Source: JARLGU01 sp036504535
GTDB lineage: Bacteria; Armatimonadota; Armatimonadia; Armatimonadales; Capsulimonadaceae
Direction of reading: 5' to 3'
Length of the DNA: 64,000 nt
Assembly: GCA_036504535.1 (NCBI GenBank)
Contig: DASXUY010000021.1
Location: forward strand, 1 to 64,000
Below are positions 44,474-52,804 of the stretch, in pieces. The notes under the pieces were generated by a model, which did no database searches, was not told where the DNA came from, and saw only the letters and a list, made by a program, of their open reading frames with translations. A program made the position numbers and the translations under genes. Positions within the stretch are counted from its first letter, which is position 1. Each line of letters opens with the position of its first letter.

Positions 44474-45583
44474 ATGACAACTGTCTCCGAAGCCCTGGGA
44501 ATTAATTACGACGATATCGCGCACCTGCGCAACACTTGTCAAAAGCTCGCGGCACACCCATTGGTTGCTCTTGATGACGAAGCTGGTCAAGTATGCGCGA
44601 ATACCGTCAGGGCAAGCAGGATTATAGCTAGGAATAATCGGCCTTGGCTGGACAGTATCAAGCGCAGGATACTGGACGCAACCCATAGCAATGCTTCAAG
44701 CGCCCTTGCAGAGGTGCGGGCATACGGTGCCTTGCTTGAAATCGGGTTGCCGCTCGCGCCTGAACCAAGCGTCGCTGGCAAGAAAGTTCGTCCCGACTTC
44801 GAGTTGTCGGACGGAAAGACTTCAGCAGTCGTAGAGGCCCATTGCAAACAATTCGATACCCGAGAACTTGAGCGTCTTCGGATATTCCATCAGCAAGCCG
44901 AACAGGCTGGCGCTAAGTTGAAAGAAAGCGGGAAGCGCTTCCACTGTGCCACCACATCTGTAACGCCACTTGGTCGTCCGGAGGCAAGTAAGCCGTCGGA
45001 CTCCATTCTCACCAACGCGATTAGTAGAATCTGTGGGATTAAATCAGGTGAGCGACAATCTGATGAAGCCAAGCCATTCATTTTGTGGCTGGACCTACAG
45101 GACTTGACGGGAGGCGGCCTGCCAATCGCCTACGAGCAACTTGCGCCGATCTACAGTCAACTTCGGGATGGTGACGTGGGAAGCGGCGCTCTCTGGTATG
45201 CGCTGTACGGTAAAAGAGACGATCCTATGGTTGAGAGTGGATCGCCAGAGTATAGGGTAGCACGAATGCTGCATCATGGTCGATTCGCCCAGTCGCGGGC
45301 GGTTTCGGCCGTCGTCTACTCGCTACCACGTGGAACTGTATTGATGGAACACCCGGATCCCACCCATAGAATCAGCGCGATGATGAGAGCATCGCTCATT
45401 GGTCTTCCCTTCTTCATGCTTGACCGGTCTATACTTGAGTGGGAGCCAGGCCTAGTTGCTCAGCTTATTGAGCTCGAAAAAACACGGGTGCAGGCGACAG
45501 TGTTAGCGCTCAAACGATATGACGACGAACGGTGGGCGGATACCACCGATAGTGAATGCCGCTACCTTAGCCCAGGCAGCTGA
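44474..45583 (+). CDS. PD-(D/E)XK nuclease-like protein
   Basis: 369 residues. An early Glu in S-A-L-A-E-V-R-A-Y-G-A-L-L, then V-R-P-D-F-E-L (about 114) and A-V-V-E-A-H-C-K-Q (about 126) form a plausible E ... P-D ... E-x-C-K arrangement of the PD-(D/E)XK fold, though the canonical E-x-K is stretched to E-A-H-C-K. The C-terminal half, with F-I-L-W-L-D-L-Q-D, is unrecognised. It is probably co-transcribed with the DUF2971 gene; a two-gene defence unit is possible but unproven. Confidence 0.5.
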   Translation: MTTVSEALGINYDDIAHLRNTCQKLAAHPLVALDDEAGQVCANTVRASRIIARNNRPWLDSIKRRILDATHSNASSALAEVRAYGALLEIGLPLAPEPSVAGKKVRPDFELSDGKTSAVVEAHCKQFDTRELERLRIFHQQAEQAGAKLKESGKRFHCATTSVTPLGRPEASKPSDSILTNAISRICGIKSGERQSDEAKPFILWLDLQDLTGGGLPIAYEQLAPIYSQLRDGDVGSGALWYALYGKRDDPMVESGSPEYRVARMLHHGRFAQSRAVSAVVYSLPRGTVLMEHPDPTHRISAMMRASLIGLPFFMLDRSILEWEPGLVAQLIELEKTRVQATVLALKRYDDERWADTTDSECRYLSPGS

Positions 45584-45712
45584 ATGGACTTGCCGTCTGG
45601 CGGGATCGAGCAATGCGCCATGAAATATTTGCGCGCACGGGTGTTTCTCGACTACTGGCAAGTTATCCACACCATTTCGCTTACCCGGAGGATGATACAA
45701 GTATCAGTTGAT

Positions 45713-46111
45713 TTAGTTGTTCCGCCTTTCCGGTTTTCGGTTTGCCGCACTCCCGTCGCGCCCTCGGGGTGGATATGTGGATAACTCAGTGGCCGTAACC
45801 TCGTAGAACAGGCAGCCTCGGTAGCGACGGCGGGCGGCGGGGGTGGCGAGGAGTTCACCAGCCGAGCCGGTGACCGAAATCAGCCCCGCGCGGACGAGGG
45901 CGTCGATGGCGTTGCTCACCGCCTCAGACGATCGGCCCGTCCGGCGGCGGAGCTGCGCGTTCGTCAGCCAGTCGCGGCGCTTGCGCCCGCCCGTCTCGTT
46001 CCACCCCACCGTCGTGCGCAGAATCACCGTCAGGACGCGCCACGCTGTGTCGGTCAGGCGAGGCATCGCGCGGTCGATCAGGTCATTAGGAACCGGGGTC
46101 GAGCCGCTCAC
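45713..46111 (-). CDS. Winged-helix replication-type protein
   Basis: About 132 residues from a GTG that overlaps the stop of the upstream gene (GCGTGA). T-P-V-P-N-D-L-I-D-R-A-M-P-R-L-T-D-T-A-W-R-V-L resembles the N-terminus of phage replication protein O and plasmid Rep proteins. It is followed by W-L-T-N-A-Q-L-R-R-R-T-G-R-S-S-E-A-V-S-N-A-I, a helix-turn-helix. It probably acts with the next gene in replicating the element. Confidence 0.65.
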   Translation of the reverse strand: MSGSTPVPNDLIDRAMPRLTDTAWRVLTVILRTTVGWNETGGRKRRDWLTNAQLRRRTGRSSEAVSNAIDALVRAGLISVTGSAGELLATPAARRRYRGCLFYEVTATELSTYPPRGRDGSAANRKPERRNN

Positions 46112-46905
46112 GCCACGTCCTTTCCAGCTTCGAGCACAACGGGGCTCGCGGGCTCGCGAAGGGCAAACGGCTCGTCGTAATCTCCCTCGATCGCCGCGAT
46201 CAGGTACTTCGCAGGTGCCTTGGCTTTCCGGTAGCGAAGCCACTGCGTCTGGCGAAATATCCGCTCAGGTGCGTACGCTCCGAACAGGATCCGCGCCTCG
46301 TTGTCGGAGACGCCGATCTTTGAAAGACGGGCCGACAGGTACTTTCGCCCTTCCTCGCCATTCGGCAGCGCCACGCCGTCAGGCAGTTCCCAGCCGCTAC
46401 GCATGGCGATGTCTAGCTCGACCTCCTCGCGCGTCTTCGAGTATTTGCGGCGGGACTCCGCAATCACGGCTTCGCGCCCCGCCGCTACGATGGGGGGACC
46501 GGCATCCGGCTGTGGCGGCGCTTCCACGGAAACCGCGATGATCGCCGGCGTTGGGGTGTAGGTGTCCAGACCGCTCTCGCGCCTGATGCGGGTAGCGACC
46601 GGATGGCCCTGCCATGAATAGGCCGCAAGGCGCTCAAGGCGCTCCTTCGCCTTGCGTGTTGACGCCCCCATCGCCGTAGCGACCTGTTGCTCGCCAGCCA
46701 TGAAGTGGCCGTTCGCGGTAAGGAACGTGAGCAGGAACATAAGTGTCTTCAGCTCCTCCGGCGGGATCGCGGCGAGGAACCCGCCGGCCCGGAGCGTCGG
46801 GCGGACAACAAGGCGCGATCGTGGAACTTGGCCGCCCTTGTCGTCCGGTTCGTGAACCGTCTCGACGAGGAACGGGGCGTCGGCATCGTGATGCAAGTGG
46901 ATCAT
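46108..46905 (-). CDS. Replication initiator-like winged-helix protein
   Basis: 265 residues. An N-terminal winged helix (P-P-E-E-L-K-T-L-M-F-L-L-T-F-L-T ... Q-Q-V-A-T-A-M-G-A-S-T-R-K-A-K-E-R-L) is followed by a proline-rich linker and a C-terminal segment W-L-R-Y-R-K-A-K-A-P-A-K-Y-L-I-A-A-I-E-G-D-Y, common in plasmid/phage Rep proteins. It is chained to the smaller winged-helix gene by a four-base overlap. It may bind an origin nearby, but I find no clear iterons. Confidence 0.65.
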   Translation of the reverse strand: MIHLHHDADAPFLVETVHEPDDKGGQVPRSRLVVRPTLRAGGFLAAIPPEELKTLMFLLTFLTANGHFMAGEQQVATAMGASTRKAKERLERLAAYSWQGHPVATRIRRESGLDTYTPTPAIIAVSVEAPPQPDAGPPIVAAGREAVIAESRRKYSKTREEVELDIAMRSGWELPDGVALPNGEEGRKYLSARLSKIGVSDNEARILFGAYAPERIFRQTQWLRYRKAKAPAKYLIAAIEGDYDEPFALREPASPVVLEAGKDVA

Positions 46906-47054
46906 AGAGTTTCGTTAATGGGTCGATAATTGCCATGGCGCATATGGTCGCGCATAATTTTCTGGCACACCGAACCTGACGCCCGCAGGCTGTTGCCAGC
47001 GGGCAGCCAGGGAACGATGCCGGGGAAGGCCGCCGCGAGGCGGCCTTTGTCGTG

Positions 47055-47582
47055 CTACCTGGGAAATAGCAGCGGCAGGAGCAGGGCGAGCGACGCTTCC
47101 GCGAACAGCACCAGCAGGAAGTCCTCCGTGCGCGAGTTCGTCACGAACCTCAGGGCCTTCGGCAGGGCGAACCGGCGGGTCCGGTCAGGAAACAGGACGG
47201 GAATGCCGGACACCGTGCAGGCGTCACCAATGAGGTGGCTTGCATATCCGAGCAACAGGGCAACCGCACCGGACAGACCGAGCCAATGACCTGCGACGAT
47301 CGCGGCGACGCCGCCAACCAGAACGGTCCCGACCATCGAATGCGTAATCCCCCGGTGGCCGAAGGCATCCCTCGCCATCATCGATATCGTGGCAAGCGGA
47401 GTCATCCGGCCTATCGAAAGCTGGGCGATCTTCGCGGTCCCGGCGTCGATGTCGGGAAGCAGGGCGCCAAGCGCCGCGCACGCCGCCATCGTCCCTGCGG
47501 TCCCGGCGTTCCACAGGTCCGGGAAGGAGCTTACGAGCCACAGCGAGGAGATTCCGAAGAGGACGTGCGATCGCCAAACCAT
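47055..47582 (-). CDS. DUF457/YdjM-type membrane-bound metal-dependent hydrolase
   Basis: 175 residues, four to five hydrophobic helices, with the family's conserved L-L-P-D-I-D, H-R-G-I-T-H-S and Y-A-S-H-L-I-G-D-A motifs whose His and Asp residues probably bind metal. The last gene of a three-gene overlapping operon with an XRE regulator and an Mrr-like nuclease; it overlaps the nuclease stop by about 50 bases. Its role beside a nuclease is unclear. Confidence 0.85.
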   Translation of the reverse strand: MVWRSHVLFGISSLWLVSSFPDLWNAGTAGTMAACAALGALLPDIDAGTAKIAQLSIGRMTPLATISMMARDAFGHRGITHSMVGTVLVGGVAAIVAGHWLGLSGAVALLLGYASHLIGDACTVSGIPVLFPDRTRRFALPKALRFVTNSRTEDFLLVLFAEASLALLLPLLFPR

Positions 47583-48199
47583 AGATTTACAGTTAGGAGG
47601 CTTCTCTTGTGATTCGCATCCAGCGAGTCGAGGCGATTCAACGCTTCTTTATGTCGGCTGGCAACCCCCTCAAAGAACGCCGGGTCGATTGCGAGTCCGT
47701 CCTTAGTCCTCACGACTCCGATGCGGTGCCAAGCCATCAGGTCGGCAAGCTTGCTCCTGTCAACCAGGATCACCGGGACCGACGCCCCTTTGGAGGCTGC
47801 GTCGCAGGCGGCATTCGAGAACGCGGAGGTGGAAAATATCACCGCGTGCGAGGCGGCGTACCGCACCGCCGCTCCCCGTATCTCGTCCACGTACCTCTTC
47901 TGCACCGGCTCGGCGTACTGCTTGGCCTGGACAACGATGCCAACTGATCCTAGCCCCGCCACGGCATTGGCTAGCAAGTCGACGCCGCCATCGGAGTTAC
48001 GATCCGTCCCGCGCCGAAGCACGGCCGCGTCATAGTATCCTGCCCTGTCCATTAGCGCCGCGATGGCGTCGAGGAACGCGGGATAGGGCAGCGAATGCAA
48101 CCGGCCGATGAGTTCATCCGCGAGCCGTGCTGATATCGGAGAAGGGGTAGTGCGGAAGTTTATAGCGCCCCCTTTCCCCCGAACTCGCTGCCGGTCCAC
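47531..48199 (-). CDS. Mrr-type restriction endonuclease-like protein
   Basis: Up to 222 residues. The Mrr_cat core has R-R-G-T-D-R-N-S-D-G-G-V-D-L-L-A and V-G-I-V-V-Q-A-K-Q-Y (active-site D ... Q-x-K). K-R-Y-V-D-E-I-R-G-A-A-V and A-V-I-F-S-T-S follow. Mrr-type enzymes cleave methylated or foreign DNA and need no partner methyltransferase. The first 40 bases overlap the XRE gene; the true start may be later, but no good alternative codon is seen. Confidence 0.8.
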   Translation of the reverse strand: MDRQRVRGKGGAINFRTTPSPISARLADELIGRLHSLPYPAFLDAIAALMDRAGYYDAAVLRRGTDRNSDGGVDLLANAVAGLGSVGIVVQAKQYAEPVQKRYVDEIRGAAVRYAASHAVIFSTSAFSNAACDAASKGASVPVILVDRSKLADLMAWHRIGVVRTKDGLAIDPAFFEGVASRHKEALNRLDSLDANHKRSLLTVNLWFGDRTSSSESPRCGS

Positions 48200-48558
48200 C
48201 GGCCGGACTGCAGGTGCTGGAACTCCGGCTTCCGGTTGCCATCGGCGTCATATGCGAGATCGGGAAGGCAGCCCTTGCAGCCTACCGCGTCGCAAACGAA
48301 CCGGGTCGGGTACATCCCATCCGCCGCCACCAGGTCGCGCGGATCGACCGGCCTGCGCAGGCTCTTCTCCATAGCTGCGGTGACCGCGTGGACCACCTCG
48401 TAGGACGGGCTTGACTTGCCCGTCATCAGCCGGCTGAGCGCCGACTTCGATATCCCCGCGTCTGCCGCGAGCCGTGCCGCCCCCATGAACGCGTACCGCG
48501 TCGTGTGGGCCATGACCGCCCGCAGGCGGTTCCTCAGGTTATGCTTTCTCTTTCGCAT
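48160..48558 (-). CDS. XRE-family regulator with Cys-containing tail
   Basis: 132 residues. The HTH is A-R-L-A-A-D-A-G-I-S-K-S-A-L-S-R-L-M-T-G-K (about 28-50), followed by a C-terminal C-D-A-V-G-C-K-G-C motif that may bind metal. AAGGAGG before the ATG is strong. It heads the operon with the Mrr-like nuclease and is probably its controller, like C-proteins of restriction systems. Confidence 0.8.
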   Translation of the reverse strand: MRKRKHNLRNRLRAVMAHTTRYAFMGAARLAADAGISKSALSRLMTGKSSPSYEVVHAVTAAMEKSLRRPVDPRDLVAADGMYPTRFVCDAVGCKGCLPDLAYDADGNRKPEFQHLQSGRWTGSEFGGKGAL

Positions 48559-49012
48559 TTCCCCTCCTTTTTGTCGTTACGCTGATAAGACAGACCCAAG
48601 CTTAAAGGCGACGGGCGAGCGCCGCAAAAGCAGGCGGCGTTATAGCAACGCCGCCTTTGGGCGAGATCATTATAAGGAAAAGATCATGAATTTTCCGTTA
48701 ACTTCTGCCATTGACAAACACGTTATGAACGTGGCAAGCAGGTAACGGCGTTCGCGGCTCGGTTCCAGATCGAACGGACTCTTGGGGACGGGTATTGACG
48801 CAGCTAACAAGCCTGGTAAACGAACAAGATATGACGGTCGAAAAAGACATGTGGAAAGACGGATCGCTATGAACCACGCTGACAGAAGCAAGCGCTAGGT
48901 TACTTTCCGGCAACGGATGCTGTCCTCAAGACAGTGACGTTTTGTAGGCAAATAGCCTTGAAAGTATGTTGGGTATAACACCAACCCCATCGTCAAATCT
49001 GACCAGAGCGCT
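48559..49012. other. Intergenic region before the recombinase locus
   Basis: A strong hairpin (GGCGGCGTT/AACGCCGCC) with T run lies at 48634-48657. The rest has short open frames but no supported gene. Confidence 0.4.
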
Positions 49013-49234
49013 ATGCTTCAAAAACCTCTTCCATATCTTCTCCCTATCCCTGACGCGGAAGGGGTTGCCAAAACGAAGGAATTGTACTTGAATCGATTCG
49101 GCAGGCGACTCTCCGACGAGGACGCGGCAGAGGCGCTACGCCGACTGATGACGTTCATATACCTAACGACGCCGGAATGCTCAAATACGCGATCTACGCC
49201 CGAAAGTCGAAGGAGGATAGTTCCGGAACCATAA
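49013..49234 (+). CDS. Small conserved recombinase-associated protein, copy 1
   Basis: 73 residues. K-P-L-P-Y-L-L-P-I-P-D, G-R-R-L-S-D-E-D-A-A-E-A-L-R-R-L-M and T-F-I-Y-L-T-T-P closely match the protein encoded at 52096-52311. The match to an independent copy shows it is a real gene. Its last 58 bases overlap the recombinase start. Function unknown; the position suggests a recombination directionality or regulatory role. Confidence 0.65.
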   Translation: MLQKPLPYLLPIPDAEGVAKTKELYLNRFGRRLSDEDAAEALRRLMTFIYLTTPECSNTRSTPESRRRIVPEP

Positions 49235-50832
49235 AGTCAATCAAGGACCAGGTCGAAACGCTCACCGTCCTTGCCGGAAGCCAAGGGCTAAGCATATCGA
49301 AGGTGCTTGAGGAAAACCGATCAGCAAAAACGCCGGGACATCGCCCGGTCTACCTGGGTATGGTCAAGCAGCTAAGCAAAGGCGAAATAGACGGCGTGCT
49401 CGTATGGCATGTCAACCGGCTTGCCCGAAACATGGAGGAGGCGGGGGCGCTCGCCCAGATGCTGATCGACGGCAGGATCAAGGAAATCAGGACTCCTCAT
49501 TGGACTTATCGGCCTGGAGACAACATCTTGCCCCTGCTGCTCGAACAGGGCATGTCGGCGCAGTACAGCCTCGACCTGTCCGAAGCGGTGAAGCGAGGCA
49601 TGGGATCCGCCGCCGCCGACGGCTTTTGGCCGCACAAAGCCAAGCTCGGCTACCTCAACGCCCGCGATTCGTTGAACCCGAAACGGGGCACGGTGGCACG
49701 CGATTCGGAGAGATTCGATCTCACACGAAGGGGCTTCGACCTCATGCTGACGGGAACCGTATCGATCCGAGAAGCAATCGACCGGATGAACACCTGGGGC
49801 CTTACCTCCCGACCAGCCCCCGGCCAGCTGGCCCGGCCGCTGAGCTACGCCTTGGGCTACGACATCTTCACCAGCCCGTTTTACGCCGGCTTTACCGTAA
49901 TCAAAGGAACGATGCGCCGGGGACGCCACGAAGCCATGATCTCGATGTCCGAGTTCAACCGCCTACAGGCGATAGTGAAGGCCCGGAAGCGGGCGACGCG
50001 CGACCACCGGCACGATTTCGCGTTCAGCGGGATCGTCCGATGCGGCCTGTGCGGCCAGCAGGTGACAGCCGAACGCCACTCGAAGAACGACAAGAACTAC
50101 GTCTATTACAGGTGCTCCGATACCTACCGCAGGTGCGTGAAGAAGGGCATATCCGAATCAGTCGTGGAGGCGGCCATCCTGGGAAAACTAGATTCGCTCG
50201 AAGTTGACCGGACGTTCTGCGACATCGCGATCGCGAACATCGACCGGTGGCAAGGCTCAGCGGAGTCCGATACCAATGAACTGGTCGAGTCGGCAGAGGA
50301 GGCGATCCAGCAGGTAGACAGCCAGCGCTCCAAGCTGCTGGACATGGCGCTCCAGGGCATGCTCGACGGCGAGGAAACGTATAAGTCAAAGGACCAGGAA
50401 CTGCTCACCGAGCGCAGCCGGCTCGCGGTCGAGGTAGAAAGAATGCGAGAATCGGACGCGCACATGCGCCGGCAATTGAGATCCAGCGTCCTGTTCGTGC
50501 GAGACGCGCGGGACGAGTTCCTAATGGCGGCCCCTGCCCGTCGGCGCGAAATTGCCCGGAGCCTCGCCACGTACCTGCTTAGGGCTAACCACGTCGAGAT
50601 TGGCGTCGATCCCCTCCTGACGGAAACCGTCAAGTTCGTCCAGAGTATTCGCGACCGGTTCGAACCGATCAGGGACACGAAAAACAGCTCTGGTAGACCA
50701 AAGCTGTCTTTTTCGTCTCAAAGTTGTCACGATGGTCGGGCAAAGGTAACGTCGTTCGAACTGCCGAAACCGCTTCTGGAGCTACTCTGGAAATCGGACT
50801 TCCCCGACCTGCAACTGGTGGATTCGGGGTAG
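49177..50832 (+). CDS. Large serine recombinase/integrase
   Basis: 551 residues. Resolvase domain: A-I-Y-A-R-K-S-K-E-D (catalytic Ser11), V-L-V-W-H-V-N-R-L-A-R-N with the active-site arginines. Then a recombinase domain and a zinc ribbon C-G-L-C-G-Q-Q ... Y-Y-R-C ... C with a coiled-coil insertion near 370-430. The unusual C-terminal tail, ending E-L-P-K-P-L-L-E-L-L-W-K-S-D-F-P, is duplicated at 52412. Large serine integrases insert and excise elements at short att sites, so this is the likely mobiliser of the island. Confidence 0.93.
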   Translation: MLKYAIYARKSKEDSSGTIKSIKDQVETLTVLAGSQGLSISKVLEENRSAKTPGHRPVYLGMVKQLSKGEIDGVLVWHVNRLARNMEEAGALAQMLIDGRIKEIRTPHWTYRPGDNILPLLLEQGMSAQYSLDLSEAVKRGMGSAAADGFWPHKAKLGYLNARDSLNPKRGTVARDSERFDLTRRGFDLMLTGTVSIREAIDRMNTWGLTSRPAPGQLARPLSYALGYDIFTSPFYAGFTVIKGTMRRGRHEAMISMSEFNRLQAIVKARKRATRDHRHDFAFSGIVRCGLCGQQVTAERHSKNDKNYVYYRCSDTYRRCVKKGISESVVEAAILGKLDSLEVDRTFCDIAIANIDRWQGSAESDTNELVESAEEAIQQVDSQRSKLLDMALQGMLDGEETYKSKDQELLTERSRLAVEVERMRESDAHMRRQLRSSVLFVRDARDEFLMAAPARRREIARSLATYLLRANHVEIGVDPLLTETVKFVQSIRDRFEPIRDTKNSSGRPKLSFSSQSCHDGRAKVTSFELPKPLLELLWKSDFPDLQLVDSG

Positions 50833-50866
50833 CAAAAAACGGTTGCGCAGGAGCCTTCGCAAAGGC
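50732..50866 (+). repeat. 135-bp direct repeat, left copy (recombinase 3' end)
   Basis: About 96% identical to 52412-52546. Differences in the coding part are synonymous in the recombinase frame. Confidence 0.85.
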
Positions 50867-50919
50867 TTCAAAATCACGCGGCGACATACCATTGAACAAA
50901 CCCACTAACACGACGAACA

Positions 50920-51386
50920 TGGAATTGGACACGCCGGAAAACCGCGCCGCGCTGACACTGCTGAGAGGGTCGAGGATACGCGCCGGCATGGACAGGAGAA
51001 GGGCGGCGGGCGGGATCGTCGCTCCCCTGCCCCACGGTTACCGCAGGTCGTCATATATGCCGGACGCACGGATCGAGGTCGACCCCGAAGCGGCTGCGAC
51101 CGTGCTGGAAACATTCCACCTGGCCGATCACGGTTACTCCGTACGCGCCATCACCGCAGAACTGGCGCGGCTCGGACTACTGGGACGGAAGGGCCGGCCC
51201 CTTAGTGTTCCCGCCGTTTACGGCATACTCAGGAACTCATATTACCTGGGCGTAGATACGGATGTATTAACCGGCGAAACGTTTGCGGGCGGTCACCCGG
51301 CGCTTATCGTCGATAAGCTATGGGAGAGCGTGCAGGCAAAGCTCCAGGCACGGAACCGGCGGGGCAGCTATCGAAGGCCCTTTTGA
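50920..51386 (+). pseudogene. Serine recombinase remnant (recombinase domain only)
   Basis: The frame encodes S-R-I-R-A-G-M-D-R-R-R-A-A-G-G-I-V-A-P-L-P-H-G-Y-R, then G-Y-S-V-R-A-I-T-A-E-L and I-L-R-N-S-Y-Y-L-G-V, then R-R-G-S-Y-R-R-P-F and a stop. These are the middle (PF07508-type) part of a serine recombinase without the N-terminal catalytic domain or the C-terminal zinc ribbon. It is truncated where the oppositely oriented membrane-protein gene begins. Confidence 0.75.
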
Positions 51387-51398
51387 TTCTGGAAAGAG

Positions 51399-52040
51399 CT
51401 ACGATTGCTTTGATTTCCACGTAGCCGCTGCTTCCCGCAGATTTGAAAGGCACGCAATGTATTCCTCAAAACCGTTAGCCTTTTCCACCTTGTCAATGAA
51501 GGGCGCGATCTTATGGCCGAACCGCTCCGGGCAGCCTATCAGCTGTGTACGAAGCTGCTTTGAGCGCGCGTCACGCCGGATCTGAAAATTCTGCGGCTGC
51601 TGCCACGTTTCGTGTTCAGAATCCTCCTTAGCCTCCTCTAAAAGTCCTTCCACTGCCTGTCGATAACCAGAAACAAGCAGTCTCTCCTTGTCGGTCAGAT
51701 GTGCAGCGCGTGCCGTTACCTGAAAAGACTGGACAATGAGAAACCCGAGCATAGCTAGCGCGACGGCAGCGAAAGACACTTGCACGTCTCCAGATGCGGG
51801 TATCAGCGGATACGCTTCAACCGCGATATTAATCGCGAATCCTGCGACAAGCAGCCTAAAGCCTGCATTGTAGTAAGGTTGTGCTCGCGGGGCGTTTTTC
51901 GTCGTATACGGATTACCGTCCCAATAGGAGCTCTCCTCATCCCGTATCTGCTCGTTCGACCGTAACAAGCCCGCGCTAAGAAGCACGGTCCCTGTGAAGT
52001 TCAGGATAAGTCCAAAGAGATTAAGGGCGTTGAGATACAT
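51399..52040 (-). CDS. Membrane protein of the recombinase locus, unrecognised
   Basis: 213 residues with three hydrophobic helices (about 5-25, 62-82, 87-108) and a charged, helical C-terminal half. It sits inside the 1.7-kb segment between the two 135-bp repeats, so it may be cargo of an inserted element. No family recognised. Confidence 0.55.
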   Translation of the reverse strand: MYLNALNLFGLILNFTGTVLLSAGLLRSNEQIRDEESSYWDGNPYTTKNAPRAQPYYNAGFRLLVAGFAINIAVEAYPLIPASGDVQVSFAAVALAMLGFLIVQSFQVTARAAHLTDKERLLVSGYRQAVEGLLEEAKEDSEHETWQQPQNFQIRRDARSKQLRTQLIGCPERFGHKIAPFIDKVEKANGFEEYIACLSNLREAAATWKSKQS

Positions 52041-52095
52041 GCCGTCATAATAGGGATTTGATCCAGGGAGGGCAATATGCGCAAGCGATGTCCGA

Positions 52096-52311
52096 TCATT
52101 GCTTCGCTATTGGCGCTGGCTCATCCGTGTGCGGAGACGTGAGGTAAATGAACGTCATCATCCGCCTCAGGGCTTCGGCCGCCTCTTCATCGGTCAGCAG
52201 CCTACCGTACTTCTCGGCATACAGGCGCCGTGTAGCTGCGACACCCTCGTCATCTGGAAGCGACATAAGGTAAGGAAGCGGCTTGCCGCCCTGGATGTCT
52301 CGGTTTGACAT
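52096..52311 (-). CDS. Small conserved recombinase-associated protein, copy 2
   Basis: About 71 residues from MSNRDI. K-P-L-P-Y-L-M-S-L-P-D-D-E-G-V, E-E-A-A-E-A-L-R-R-M-M and T-F-I-Y-L-T-S-P correspond to the gene at 49013. It is on the opposite strand from the first copy and lies about 100 bp before the right 135-bp repeat. Confidence 0.6.
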   Translation of the reverse strand: MSNRDIQGGKPLPYLMSLPDDEGVAATRRLYAEKYGRLLTDEEAAEALRRMMTFIYLTSPHTDEPAPIAKQ

Positions 52312-52411
52312 TTGGTTGTTGTTTATTGCTGTCCAACCAGTTAACACCAACACGCTGGACAAAACAAAAACGAGCAACACCAAAGATTGGGATCACTCGT
52401 TCTTGTATTGT

Positions 52412-52546
52412 ATGGTCGGGCAAAGGTAACGTCGTTCGAACTGCCAAAGCCGCTTCTGGAGCTACTCTGGAAATCGGACTTCCCCGACCTGCAACTGGTG
52501 GATTCCGGGTAGCAAAAAACGGTTGCGTAAGAGCCTTCGCGAAGGC
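52412..52546 (+). repeat. 135-bp direct repeat, right copy
   Basis: Starts at the same ATGGTCGGGC as the left copy and carries the recombinase C-terminal codons and stop, but the rest of that recombinase is absent upstream. Confidence 0.85.
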
Positions 52547-52795
52547 CCCAGAGCCGCGTGACGACGGCATATCCAAGATCTTGGCCAACCGCTTCTACGC
52601 CGGTGAGATGACGGCGCTGGACGGGACTCGAATAATAGGTCGCCCCCCGCGCTGGTAAGCGAGGCAGAATGGCGAAAGGCGCGCTCTTGCCTGAAAGGCA
52701 GGGAGCGGCGCAACCGCAGGACTTTAACACGTCGAATTCCGGGTTTACATTCCCGCCACGGGTTGGGGTACAATGCCATTTGATACCAAATAACA
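52547..52795 (+). pseudogene. Second serine recombinase remnant, frameshifted
   Basis: I-S-K-I-L-A-N-R-F-Y-A-G-E-M-T-A-L-D-G-T is a recombinase-domain motif. It runs into a six-C tract near 52645; changing frame there restores L-V-S-E-A-E-W-R-K-A-R-S-C-L-K-G-R-E-R-R, again typical. The frameshift is at a homopolymer. It shows that at least one further recombinase decayed here. Confidence 0.7.
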
Positions 52796-52804
52796 CGAAA
52801 CGAC

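Noticed and set aside
50724..50919. Overlapping frame running through the recombinase 3' end into the next remnant
   Set aside because: Between the two 135-bp copies this frame changes amino acids while the recombinase frame has only silent changes, so it is not the coding frame there.
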